From contig CAZJRB010000005.1 of assembly GCA_964547995.1 (NCBI GenBank), positions 1-64,000 of the forward strand: DNA of 64,000 nt, read 5' to 3'. Source of the DNA: CAZJRB01 sp964547995. Lineage in GTDB: Bacteria > Planctomycetota > Planctomycetia > Pirellulales > Thermoguttaceae. Numbering within the stretch: position 1 is the stretch's first letter; the number at the start of each line of letters is the position of its first letter. The position numbers and the translations under genes are program-made. This document shows positions 32,706 to 41,030 of the stretch, one piece after another. A model generated the notes under the pieces. It did not search any database, was not told the origin of the DNA, and worked only from the letters and a program-made list of their open reading frames with translations.

Positions 32706-33992
32706 ATGAGTTCCGCCATTGTAGACATCCGCGCCCGGCAGATCCTCGACAGCCGCGGCAATCCGACGGTCGAGGTCGACGTCGAGACGGCCGACGGCTC
32801 GTTCGGCCGTGCCGCCGTTCCCAGCGGGGCCAGCACCGGCATCCACGAGGCACTGGAACTCCGTGACGGCGACAACGGCAAATTCCGCGGCAAGGGGGTT
32901 CTCCAGGCGGTCCACAACGTCAACAACAACCTGGCCGACGAGTTGTGCGGCATGGATTGCCTCGACCAGGTCGCCCTGGACTACCGGATGGTGGAAATGG
33001 ACGGCACGGAGAACAAGAGCAACCTTGGTGCGAACGCAATTCTCGGCGTGTCTCTGGCGGCCGCCCACGCGGCGGCTGATTGCTGCGGGGTGCCGCTGTT
33101 CCGCTACCTCGGCGGCGTGGGCGCCCGGCTGTTGCCCGCCCCGATGATGAATATCCTCAACGGCGGCTTCCACGCCGACAACGACGTCGACATCCAGGAA
33201 TTCATCATTATGCCGCTGGGGTTCCCGAACTTCACCGACGCCATCCGTTGCGGCTGCGAGATATTCCACGAACTCCATACGGTGCTCAGGTCGAAGGGGC
33301 TCTCGGCCAACGTCGGCGACGAAGGCGGCTTCGCACCCGAGCTGAAAAACAATCAGGAAGCACTCGACCTGATCGTGGAGGCCGCCGGAAAGGCCGGCTA
33401 CGAGATGGGGAGCCAGGTCTTCATCGCCATGGACCCCGCCGCCTCCGAACTCTACAACGGAAAGACAAAAACCTACGCCATCGATGGAAAACAGCTCTCA
33501 TCGGCCGAACTGATCGATCTCTACGCCCGGTGGGTCGACCGGTATCCCATTTGCTCGATCGAGGACGGGCTGGCCGAAGACGATTGGGACGGCTGGAAGG
33601 TAATGACCGACCGGCTCGGCGGCAAGATCCAGCTCGTCGGCGACGACCTCTTTGTGACCAACACCAAGCGGCTCCAGCGCGGCATCGACCACGGAATCGC
33701 CAACAGCATCCTCATCAAGGTCAACCAGATCGGCTCGCTGACCGAAGCGATCGACGCCGTCAATCTGGCCCGGCGCAACGGCTACACCGCCGTCATCAGC
33801 CACCGCAGCGGCGAGACCGAGGACTCGACCATTGCCGACCTGGCCGTCGCGCTGGGGACCGGGCAAATCAAAACCGGCTCCGCCTCGCGGAGCGAACGCA
33901 CGGCAAAGTACAACCAACTACTGCGGATCGAGGAAATCCTCGGCGACACGGCCCTCTACGGCGGCGCGGCCTTCCCCGCGAAAAAACAATGA
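32706..33992 (+). CDS. eno: Enolase (phosphopyruvate hydratase)
   Basis: 428 aa. It has DSRGNPTVEVDV at the N-terminus, GDEGGFAPEL with a catalytic Glu, SIEDGLAEDDWDGW with metal-binding Asp/Glu, ILIKVNQIGSLTEA with the catalytic Lys, and the signature SHRSGETEDSTIADLAVA. It interconverts 2-phosphoglycerate and phosphoenolpyruvate. The start at 32706 gives the normal N-terminus (SSAIVDIRARQILD). The upstream 15 codons in frame are not conserved. The stop overlaps the next ATG (ATGA). Confidence 0.97.
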   Translation: MSSAIVDIRARQILDSRGNPTVEVDVETADGSFGRAAVPSGASTGIHEALELRDGDNGKFRGKGVLQAVHNVNNNLADELCGMDCLDQVALDYRMVEMDGTENKSNLGANAILGVSLAAAHAAADCCGVPLFRYLGGVGARLLPAPMMNILNGGFHADNDVDIQEFIIMPLGFPNFTDAIRCGCEIFHELHTVLRSKGLSANVGDEGGFAPELKNNQEALDLIVEAAGKAGYEMGSQVFIAMDPAASELYNGKTKTYAIDGKQLSSAELIDLYARWVDRYPICSIEDGLAEDDWDGWKVMTDRLGGKIQLVGDDLFVTNTKRLQRGIDHGIANSILIKVNQIGSLTEAIDAVNLARRNGYTAVISHRSGETEDSTIADLAVALGTGQIKTGSASRSERTAKYNQLLRIEEILGDTALYGGAAFPAKKQ

Positions 33993-34519
33993 CCACCCTG
34001 ACTGAGAATCCAATGCCGCTGATCTTCTTCGCGGTCGCTGTCGAAGCGGTCCTCGGCGTGATTCTCTACATGACCGGGCGCGGAATCTATCTCATCGCCA
34101 TGATCGGCGTACTGCTGGCGATCCTCGGCTGCGTCGGCCTGGAGCGGATGATCGTGACCGAACGGGAACGGGTGGAAGCCGCGCTGGAAGAGGTCCGGGC
34201 GGGAATGGAAGCCAACGACATTGAGAGGGTGCTGGCGTGCATCTCGCCCCAGGCCGGCGATGTCCGCAGCGATGCGCGTTGGGCGATCAGTTACGTCAGA
34301 TTCACGCGAGTCAAGATCACCCGTTTGGAAATCGACAAAATCAACAAGTTGACGAGCCCCCCGACGGCCACGGCCCGGTTCATCGTCATGGTTTCCGGGG
34401 AGGACCGGCACGGATCCATGGGACACCGAACCTATCCGGCCAAACTCGACGTTACGTTCCGGTTGGAAAACGGCCGCTGGGTCATCATCAAACACAAGTG
34501 GTACAACGACATACGGTAG
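33989..34519 (+). CDS. Two-helix membrane protein with NTF2-like soluble domain
   Basis: 176 aa. Two membrane helices (about 10-27 and 31-50, PLIFFAVAVEAVLGVILYM and YLIAMIGVLLAILGCVGL) are followed by an amphipathic helix (ERERVEAALEEVRAGMEAND) and an alpha+beta domain ending FRLENGRWVIIKHKWYNDIR. This shape resembles SnoaL/NTF2-like domains, but no family is certain. The ATG overlaps the enolase stop by four bases, so the two are translationally coupled. The upstream frame extension lies inside enolase and is a shadow. Confidence 0.7.
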   Translation: MTTLTENPMPLIFFAVAVEAVLGVILYMTGRGIYLIAMIGVLLAILGCVGLERMIVTERERVEAALEEVRAGMEANDIERVLACISPQAGDVRSDARWAISYVRFTRVKITRLEIDKINKLTSPPTATARFIVMVSGEDRHGSMGHRTYPAKLDVTFRLENGRWVIIKHKWYNDIR

Positions 34520-34541
34520 AAAGATCGTCACCGTGGCAGCA

Positions 34542-35285
34542 TTAACCGGCGCGTATGGAAAAACGAATTGGGACTTTCACAACGGCGGCAATCGGAACAC
34601 CGGCCCTTCTGGCCGGCAGGAAACGCCACTGCTTCACGGTTTCAAGCGCCGATTGATCCAGTGACTTCACGCCGCTCGACTTCAGAATGTCGATGCCCGA
34701 AACGGTCCCGGATTCGTCGATGCGGACTACCAGCACAACGCGCCCTTCCAGGCGGTTGCGGAACGCATCCGGCGGATACCGGGGAGCGGGATTGGAGGCC
34801 AGCTTCCTGGGAAGTTCGTCCACGGACGCGCCTTCAACCACCGCGTCAAGTGACAAGGCAACGGAGATCACTTCCGTCGCGAGCACGCTGGACGGCATTC
34901 TGGCCGGACGTGGCGGCGCAACGGCCGCGGAGCGCGTAAACGTGTTCGCTTCGACGGGTCGGCCCGGCTCGCGGCGCAGTTCCGCCCGTTCGGAAGCGGA
35001 ACACACCCTATCGGCCGGCAGCAGATGATCCGGTTCGGCAGGCTGCGTTACTGCCTCTCGATCCGTGCGCTCGACTTCCTCATCGTCGTGTTTCCTCTCC
35101 AGGAAAATTGGCGGAAGGCCGTCAAGCTCATCGGGGGTATGGGACATGAGCGTACACTGCAGCACAACTCCACCTCGTTGCAGGGAAAGCTCCTGCAGTT
35201 GGAATGCTCCCGACCCCAATGCGGCAAGAAGCCCCACGTGAAACAGGGCACTGCTGCAACATGCGATCGCTTTCTCGTTTCCCAT
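34542..35285 (-). CDS. TonB family energy transducer
   Basis: 247 aa. One N-terminal membrane helix (about 8-30, AIACCSSALFHVGLLAALGS) is followed by a charged, proline-containing spacer of ~130 residues and a C-terminal TonB domain (about 155-245). That domain has PRYPPDAFRNRLEGRVVLVV, the IDESGTVSGIDILKSSG turn and ALETVKQWRFLPARRAG. It would couple inner-membrane proton energy to an outer-membrane receptor. The receptor gene is divergent, 174 bp away. No exbB/exbD pair adjoins it; the ones at 21.7-23.1 kb are the only ones in the window. The start at 35285 was chosen because it puts the helix at the N-terminus; the longer frame to 35411 lies in the promoter region. Confidence 0.85.
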   Translation of the reverse strand: MGNEKAIACCSSALFHVGLLAALGSGAFQLQELSLQRGGVVLQCTLMSHTPDELDGLPPIFLERKHDDEEVERTDREAVTQPAEPDHLLPADRVCSASERAELRREPGRPVEANTFTRSAAVAPPRPARMPSSVLATEVISVALSLDAVVEGASVDELPRKLASNPAPRYPPDAFRNRLEGRVVLVVRIDESGTVSGIDILKSSGVKSLDQSALETVKQWRFLPARRAGVPIAAVVKVPIRFSIRAG

Positions 35286-35459
35286 GGGGTTTAGCGGATC
35301 GAGGACCGAATTGCGGTGTCTTTTCCTAGTGCGTCTAACCGATACAACCGATATTACATGAGATACGTTAGTGTTACAATCGGCGAAATTGTCATAACAG
35401 ATGATATTCATCCCAGATGCCCCCCAGCTCTGGGGGAAGCATTCTAAGGTTTTGGCCCA
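35286..35459. promoter_or_regulatory. Divergent control region of tonB-like and receptor genes
   Basis: AT-rich for this genome. GTTACAATCGGCGAAATTGTCATAAC near 35373 is an imperfect inverted repeat (ACAAT/ATTGT) and could be an operator; that span is 26 bases and only its arms matter. A perfect hairpin CCCCCAGCTCTGGGGG (35421-35436) followed by AAGCATT sits 24 bp before the receptor ATG. No cobalamin riboswitch or clear Fur box is seen. Confidence 0.4.
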
Positions 35460-37502
35460 ATGACGGCGCGTTCCCCCGCTTTCAGGTGGATTGGCACCCT
35501 GCTGCTTTCCGTCCCTGCCTTGGCACCTTCTGCACCGGCTCAGGACGCCCGATCCGAGTTGCCCGAACTCGCAGAAACCGTTGTCGAGGGATTGGTTGTT
35601 ACACCGGCCCCCGTTGGATTGCCCGAAGAGGACGCTCCCGCCAAAGTCACCGTGATAACGGAGAAGGAGATCCAGGAAACCGGCGCCGAGAATTTGGACC
35701 AGGTCTTCAGAGACATCTCGGAAGCGGTTATTGTTGGCGATTCACTTTATCAGGGGGTGAAACCACAGGTAAATCTGCGAGGAGTTCCGGACCAATCGAG
35801 GACCATGGTCATGGTGGACGGGGTTCCGCTGAACGCGGCGTGGCTTGGCAGAATCGAATGGTGGATGATTCCCGTCGAGTCCGTCGAGAGGATCGAAGTG
35901 GTCTACGGCCCGATGTCCGCCCTATACGGGTCGGCGGCCATGGGTGGCGTGATCAACGTGATCACAAAGCCCCCGACGGAGCCGAGCGTAACTCTGCTGA
36001 AGGGAAACGGCGGCTCCCTGGATTCCTGGACCACCGTCGTCACGCAGAGCGAGAAACACGGGAGCTTCGGATATTACTTCGCGGGGCGCATTTTCGAAAC
36101 GGGAAGCTACATCGCGGAAGAACGTCCCCGGCCGTATAACGTTCCGCGCCAACACGACGACTGGTCCACCATGCTGAAATTGGAGTGGGAGCCGGACCCG
36201 ACGTCAAACCTCACATTCAATTACATTCACGGCGAGGAGGATTCCTGCCGGGGCCGAGAATACTTCAACCGAAATGACATCGTCAATTTCGCTTACCTGA
36301 AGTACCGAAAACTCGCCGTCAATGCGGAACACAAGGCGACGCTCTACCTCAACGACCAACCCTGGAACCGCGATTTCGACAGGGGGCCCCAGTACAACTA
36401 CCTCGATATGATCGAGGACATCAACAGCACCTACGCCGGCGTCATGCTGGATTCGACGTACTTGGATTTCTGGCGTGACGACAACTCGCTGACCATCGGC
36501 GTCAACTACAAGCACGGCGTCATCGCCATGAACGACGACTATCAGCGCGTCACGAGAACCGCGGCCGCGGGAGGGCAGCAGTCGCTCGTCTCTTTCTTCC
36601 TCCATGACGAATTGAAATTGGGCTACGGCGCCATGGTGGCGACAGCGGGGGTGCGGATCGACCATTGCGACAGTTGCCGGGGCTTCGCCCGCGACACGGG
36701 GCAGGCAGGTCCGCCGCCCGTTCCGCCCTTCTCGTACGTCTACAACGCCAAATCGTGGACGGAAGCGTCGCCCAAGGCCGCCCTCGTTTATCACCCCTCC
36801 GAGGTGAGCACGCTCCGCTTCTCCTACGGTCACGCCTTCCACGCACCCGAACTCCAGCAACTCTACACGGTGCTCGCCCGGCCGAACAGGACCATCTTGG
36901 GAAACCCCGACCTGGAACCGGAGACGCTCGATTCGTTCGAGCTTGGGTTCAACCGCGTTTTCGAGAGAAGCCGGATCGACGTCAGCCTTTATTACAGCAC
37001 CGGCTCCGACTTCATCGGCCGAAGGAGGACCGGCCCGAGGACGTACGAGTATGACAACATCTCGAGCATCGGCATCAGCGGGGTCGAGGTCAACCTGAAG
37101 CACCAGCCGAACAGGAACTGGCTCTTTCGGGCATCCTACACTTTCAATAAATCCATTGTCGAGAAGGACGACGTCAACCCGGCCATCGAAGGCAACGACC
37201 TCCCGCTCTCGCCCCAACACCGGGCGACCGTACGGGCAACTTACGAAACCCCCCGGGGCCTGGAGGCCTCGGCGGCCTTGCGCCATGTCAGCAAGATGTA
37301 CGCCGACGATCAGAACACGGACCCGCTTGAAGGCTATTGCACGTTTGATTTACAGTTCGCAAAGCAACTCACGGAGACTTTAGAGGCATCGCTTCTCTTG
37401 CGGAACCTCTGCGACAAGCGTTATGATGTACCCAACCTGGCCGGCGAGCAGCTCGTGGCGCCGGGCAGACTGATCTACGGTACGCTTTCAGGGGTATGGT
37501 AA
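35460..37502 (+). CDS. TonB-dependent outer-membrane receptor
   Basis: 680 aa with a signal peptide (about 1-28, APA-Q). A TonB-box-like stretch (ETVVEGLVVTP, about 39-50) precedes the plug domain (about 60-175, with VNLRGVPDQSRTMVMVDGVP, then YGPMSALYGSAAMGGVINVITK). The 22-stranded barrel follows, with typical strands such as TLRFSYGHAFHAPELQQLY and the NPDLEPETLDSFELGF motif. The C-terminus ends RLIYGTLSGVW with the terminal aromatic. The plug and NPDLEPE match the BtuB/siderophore class. Cargo could be a metal chelate, corrinoid or glycan; the next gene, with a His-rich tail, makes a metal more likely. The ribosome-binding site is weak. Confidence 0.88.
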   Translation: MTARSPAFRWIGTLLLSVPALAPSAPAQDARSELPELAETVVEGLVVTPAPVGLPEEDAPAKVTVITEKEIQETGAENLDQVFRDISEAVIVGDSLYQGVKPQVNLRGVPDQSRTMVMVDGVPLNAAWLGRIEWWMIPVESVERIEVVYGPMSALYGSAAMGGVINVITKPPTEPSVTLLKGNGGSLDSWTTVVTQSEKHGSFGYYFAGRIFETGSYIAEERPRPYNVPRQHDDWSTMLKLEWEPDPTSNLTFNYIHGEEDSCRGREYFNRNDIVNFAYLKYRKLAVNAEHKATLYLNDQPWNRDFDRGPQYNYLDMIEDINSTYAGVMLDSTYLDFWRDDNSLTIGVNYKHGVIAMNDDYQRVTRTAAAGGQQSLVSFFLHDELKLGYGAMVATAGVRIDHCDSCRGFARDTGQAGPPPVPPFSYVYNAKSWTEASPKAALVYHPSEVSTLRFSYGHAFHAPELQQLYTVLARPNRTILGNPDLEPETLDSFELGFNRVFERSRIDVSLYYSTGSDFIGRRRTGPRTYEYDNISSIGISGVEVNLKHQPNRNWLFRASYTFNKSIVEKDDVNPAIEGNDLPLSPQHRATVRATYETPRGLEASAALRHVSKMYADDQNTDPLEGYCTFDLQFAKQLTETLEASLLLRNLCDKRYDVPNLAGEQLVAPGRLIYGTLSGVW

Positions 37503-37518
37503 AAGGAAGGAGCATCGT

Positions 37519-38040
37519 GTGAGTGCAAAAAAGAGCGAGACGTCCGACCCCATCTCCCTGACACCCATTGGTTCCATCAAGTCGAGCTACCGGCATTACG
37601 ACGAGGTCCCTCACCGGCACGGAGAAAAGGGCTGGACCGCCGAGACCTCGGAGATACGGCTATCGCCCGAGCACGCCGGCAAGCTGCGGGGCCTCGAAGG
37701 CTATTCTCACATCATCGTCATCTACTGGATCCACCGCGCCGCCGAGTGGAAGATGCCGAAGGATCACGGAAAGCCGCCCCACGTCAAGCTGTTCGGCACC
37801 CGAATGCCCAAAAGGCCGAATCCCATCGGAGTTTCCGCGGTCGAAGTGCTTTCCTTTTCCGCGGAAACGGGCGTCCTGGAGGTGAAAGGGCTCGACGCCC
37901 TCGACGAAACGCCCGTCCTCGACATCAAGCCCTACCTGCCGCATTTCGACAGTTTTCCCGACGCGAGCGTGCCCGATTGGCTGACCGAGCATTTGCAGCA
38001 CTACCACCATGAAGATTATGAAGGCCATCATCACCATTAG
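37519..38040 (+). CDS. TrmO/TsaA-like (UPF0066) methyltransferase with His-rich tail
   Basis: 173 aa. The TrmO fold opens LTPIGSIKSSY, and the motifs LSPEHAGKLRGLEGYSHIIVIYWIHR and GTRMPKRPNPIGVSAVEVL are diagnostic. The classical enzyme N6-methylates threonylcarbamoyl-adenosine 37 of tRNA-Thr using SAM. Here the C-terminus adds a His-rich tail (HLQHYHHEDYEGHHHH), suggesting metal binding. The gene follows the TonB-dependent receptor by 16 bp, so it is probably cotranscribed. Stand-alone TsaA-like proteins beside metal uptake genes may act in metallophore or metal handling rather than tRNA modification; that is inference. The start is a GTG with AAGGAAGGAG before it. Confidence 0.8.
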   Translation: MSAKKSETSDPISLTPIGSIKSSYRHYDEVPHRHGEKGWTAETSEIRLSPEHAGKLRGLEGYSHIIVIYWIHRAAEWKMPKDHGKPPHVKLFGTRMPKRPNPIGVSAVEVLSFSAETGVLEVKGLDALDETPVLDIKPYLPHFDSFPDASVPDWLTEHLQHYHHEDYEGHHHH

Positions 38041-38041
38041 G

Positions 38042-38549
38042 CAACAAGGGAAATCGCACACAGCAGATCAAACTCCATTCGGTTGTGATGGAGCACCTGC
38101 AAATGATTCCCGGTTTTGACGATCGGGTTTTCCCTTGGAACCACGACCCAAAGGCCTTGGACAACGAATTCCACCAGCTTCAGCGGCTTGCCCGAATACA
38201 TCTTCCTTGTCAGGAGTATCATGAGCACACGGAAGCCTGTCACGTGTATGGCTTCCACGACCTAAGAACTCGTAAAGAAATAACTTCCGGAATTGTCCTC
38301 ATGAAGCCGCGAACACATCGAATCAAAGGAGGGGGGGTTGCCACCATGAGTGCGGGGACATTGTCAGCCGACGCTCTTCGGGCTCTAATGAGGCACAAGA
38401 GTTACGCAACAACCCAGCGTTATGTTGAATATGGCGCCTCAGTTGGACAAAGCGGTCGAGACCCTCAACGTCCCGGAGGTATTGCGCCATCGTGTAGGTG
38501 GGATATAGGTGGGCAATTCAAGCACTCAGGCAGGCAGCAGACGACATAA
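38042..38549 (+). pseudogene. Tyrosine recombinase (integrase) C-terminal remnant
   Basis: The frame is integrase-like from directly after the TrmO stop codon (QQIKLHSVVMEHLQMIPGF) and includes VYGFHDLR (catalytic His and Arg of the HxxR-type box) and LMRHKSYATTQRYVEY (second His box and the nucleophile Tyr). The N-terminal two thirds are missing. About 25 residues are inserted between HDLR and the ATMSAGTLSADALRALM helix. The end after QRYVEY degenerates. The remnant lies immediately upstream of a tRNA-Lys gene, the classic neighbourhood of integrating elements. Confidence 0.75.
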
Positions 38550-38571
38550 ATCATTTAATATCAACAACTTG

Positions 38572-38644
38572 AGGCTGTAGCTCAGTTGGCAGAGCAACGG
38601 ACTTTTAATCCGTAGGTCGCGCGTTCAAGTCGCGCCAGCCTCAC
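38572..38644 (+). tRNA. tRNA-Lys (UUU)
   Basis: 73 nt that fold fully. Acceptor stem GAGGCTG/CAGCCTC, D-arm GCTC...GAGC, anticodon stem ACGGA/TCCGT with loop CTTTTAA (anticodon TTT at 38605-38607), T-arm GCGCG/CGCGC with loop TTCAAGT, and discriminator A. CCA is not encoded. Confidence 0.97.
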
Positions 38645-38649
38645 TCGTA

Positions 38650-38672
38650 ACCCCTTGCAGTGCAAGGGGTTA
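38650..38672 (+). terminator. Perfect hairpin after tRNA-Lys
   Basis: AACCCCTTGCA/TGCAAGGGGTT, an 11-bp stem with a 1-base centre, just past the tRNA 3' end. It lacks a T tract, so it may be a processing signal, a weak terminator or an old attachment-site feature. Confidence 0.45.
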
Positions 38673-38745
38673 TGCATCTGATGAGAAAATGCCGCTTCGG
38701 GCGGGCCGATGCGCCGTCTGGGCTCGTGGGGCCAAAAAGTGCCGG

Positions 38746-38775
38746 AAAAAAACCGTCCGAGCAAGAGGCGACGGT
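38746..38775 (-). terminator. Rho-independent terminator of the glycoside hydrolase gene
   Basis: On the - strand, a stem ACCGTC/GACGGT is followed by seven T. It lies 17 bp after the stop codon at 38792. Confidence 0.7.
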
Positions 38776-38791
38776 CCTTGAGGTGCCCGTT

Positions 38792-40876
38792 TCACTCGGG
38801 TTCTCCTTGATTCTTGCCCGTCCTCCGCTTGTACATCGAATACCCCACTTCACGGCACGCCTCGATCGTCTCCGGATACGGCGTATCGCACACGTCGAGG
38901 AAGCCGATCTGGTAGTTTTCGCCGTCGCCGCGGCCGGTCGTGGCCTGGTCGCCGTACTGGAACCAGTGGGTGCCGACCAGATATGGATTGTCCAGGGCCC
39001 CTTCGACGTACTCCTTGTACGAACGGGCGCGGTGCTGCTGATCGCGGCACGGCACAAGGCCCGTATGGAGCATTCCGCGGTCGAGCGCCCCGAAGTGGAA
39101 CTCGCCGACCACAAGCGGCTTGTCGATGCCGCCCGGCAGGCGCAGATCGGCGACGCTCCGCTTGTAACGGTTGTAGCTGACCACGTCGCAGAACCCGGCC
39201 CCGGCCTTCGCCGCGCGATCGTTGACCCAGGCGAACCGGCAGCCGAGGTAAAGGGCCTCGGGATCGGCCGCTTTCACGGCATCGCGGCAGACGCGGAAAT
39301 ACTCCTCGGCGATCTTCGTGGTAAACTCGCCGAGATCGGCCGCCGCCTTGTTGGCGTCGGGCGGTTTCGTGCCCTGCAACAAGGCCTCCCACGATGCGTG
39401 CTTCGTGCCCCAGGCTTCGTTGAGTCTTGCGATGGTTTTGTACTTCTTCTTCAGATCATCGGCGAACACTTTCTTGACCGGCTGATCGGCCGGCGACGAA
39501 AGCGCGGCCAGGGCCAGCGACGTATCGTTTCCCCAGCTCAGTTCATTGTCGACGAAGTAGCCGATGCACCACGGGTCGCCGACCGATTTACCCCGCTCCG
39601 CGGCAAGTCGTTTCCGGAGTCCCGCTTTGAGACTCGGGTCGAACGGATCGGGAAACTTACCCCAGTAGCCCCGGCTCCCCCCGATCTGCCTCGCCCGGGC
39701 GTGAATCGTCGCCGTGTACGGAGTCCTTCGCTCCAGGTAGATCTCCGGATCGGACCAGTTGGCGACGGTGTTCATGCCCCAGCTTCGCAACCGGCGGTGG
39801 GTCCGGTCGGTGAACTGCCGCTTCCAGTCGTCGCCGTATTTGCGCAACAGGTTGGCGGCGGTGAAGTTGAACGTATCGTATTGCTTGCCGACGTAGTAGC
39901 CGTGCGGCGCCCAGCTTCCGTGGCCGTAGAACCGTCCCGGCGGCGATTCCTTCTTCGGCAGCGCGGCGAAATAGTGCCGCCGGTCGGTGATCGGCGTCGT
40001 AGCGTTTCCGGTCCGCACACAATCGATGCCGTGCGACCAGAACAATCGTCCCTCGGGATCGACGAGCCACCATTTGCCCCGGTACTTGGCCGGGTAGAAC
40101 CGGCCGGTCGCTTTGAGCTTTGGTCCGGCCGCCCAGCCGCCGTACCGGTCCCAGTCCTTCGGGCCGGGGTGTTTCTTGAGATCGGCGTCTTCCCGTTGCT
40201 TGTTCGCCGCAAGGTCCGCATCCGATTTGACCTTGCCGGGCCAGTCGCGGTAGATGTATTGGCCGTACCGGTCGATCATCGGGAAGAGCTTTTCGGGATC
40301 GGCAACCGATTTGCCGCCGGCGCGGAGGTTCGAGACCTCGAACACGTGGTCCTTATCGGGCCGGGCGACGTAGAGCGACATCTCGGTGATCTTGGCCGTG
40401 TCGATCCCGCGCCACATGTCGTAGCCGCCGGGGTAGCCTCGCATGCCGAAGAGCTTCTTACGGAGTTCGTCGGTCATCTTCTTTCGCAGCGCGACGATGA
40501 TCGTTTGCCGCTGCCCCGGTTCGATGGTTGCCTGGGCATCAACATGTTGATCTTTTCCGTCGATCCTGGGGCTGTCGACGCGGAGCCCGGCTCTGGCCGA
40601 ATGGTCGCCGACGTTCTTGACGTCGATCGCCGCGTAACCGAACGCCGAGAGGTCCCAGGTCCCCTTCGACGGTTTGAAATAGATTGCCGGCCAGGGGTCG
40701 TCGTGGCCCGTGGCAACGCGGAGCACCTTGCCGGCGACAGTCGCTTTAGCATCGCGGGGCCGCAGCTTTGCCACGTCGAAGTCCTTATCGACCGTAACAA
40801 GCGGTTCGTCGGCCGCCAACGGGGAAACAGCGGCCAATAACGCAGCCACCCCGGCGAGAAAACTATTTCGGATCAT
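38792..40876 (-). CDS. Agarase-type glycoside hydrolase (GH50-like), exported
   Basis: 694 aa with a signal peptide (about 1-22, LAA-D). An N-terminal carbohydrate-binding-like beta domain (about 25-190, PWPAIYFKPSKGTWDLSAFG) is followed by a TIM barrel (about 240-680). The barrel has GKWWLVDPEGRLFWSHGIDC, RLRSWGMNTVANWSD, CIGYFVDNELSWGND (probable acid/base Glu in NEL) and PLVVGEFHFGALDRGM (probable nucleophile Glu in GEF). This order matches beta-agarase-type GH50 and its planctomycete relatives; the substrate could be another galactan. The start at 40876 has GAGGG eight bases upstream. Single gene with its own terminator. Confidence 0.75.
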   Translation of the reverse strand: MIRNSFLAGVAALLAAVSPLAADEPLVTVDKDFDVAKLRPRDAKATVAGKVLRVATGHDDPWPAIYFKPSKGTWDLSAFGYAAIDVKNVGDHSARAGLRVDSPRIDGKDQHVDAQATIEPGQRQTIIVALRKKMTDELRKKLFGMRGYPGGYDMWRGIDTAKITEMSLYVARPDKDHVFEVSNLRAGGKSVADPEKLFPMIDRYGQYIYRDWPGKVKSDADLAANKQREDADLKKHPGPKDWDRYGGWAAGPKLKATGRFYPAKYRGKWWLVDPEGRLFWSHGIDCVRTGNATTPITDRRHYFAALPKKESPPGRFYGHGSWAPHGYYVGKQYDTFNFTAANLLRKYGDDWKRQFTDRTHRRLRSWGMNTVANWSDPEIYLERRTPYTATIHARARQIGGSRGYWGKFPDPFDPSLKAGLRKRLAAERGKSVGDPWCIGYFVDNELSWGNDTSLALAALSSPADQPVKKVFADDLKKKYKTIARLNEAWGTKHASWEALLQGTKPPDANKAAADLGEFTTKIAEEYFRVCRDAVKAADPEALYLGCRFAWVNDRAAKAGAGFCDVVSYNRYKRSVADLRLPGGIDKPLVVGEFHFGALDRGMLHTGLVPCRDQQHRARSYKEYVEGALDNPYLVGTHWFQYGDQATTGRGDGENYQIGFLDVCDTPYPETIEACREVGYSMYKRRTGKNQGEPE

Positions 40877-41030
40877 ATCGGAATCCCTCATCGCAGGCGT
40901 GGAAAACAAGGAAGGTCAACGGCTGCCGAGGGCAGCGTGTGAGTATTATAGATAATCCGAATTACGGTGTACAGCATGCCGAAAGAAACCGTACAAGATC
41001 GTGTTTTCAAGAGCAAGCGGCCGGTTGGAT

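Noticed and set aside
35286..35459. Cobalamin riboswitch upstream of the TonB-dependent receptor
   Set aside because: The region is too short and the conserved B12-box bases are not seen.
38660..40840. 726-aa + strand frame over the agarase-type gene
   Set aside because: Shadow; the opposite strand has a full glycoside hydrolase with both catalytic Glu motifs.
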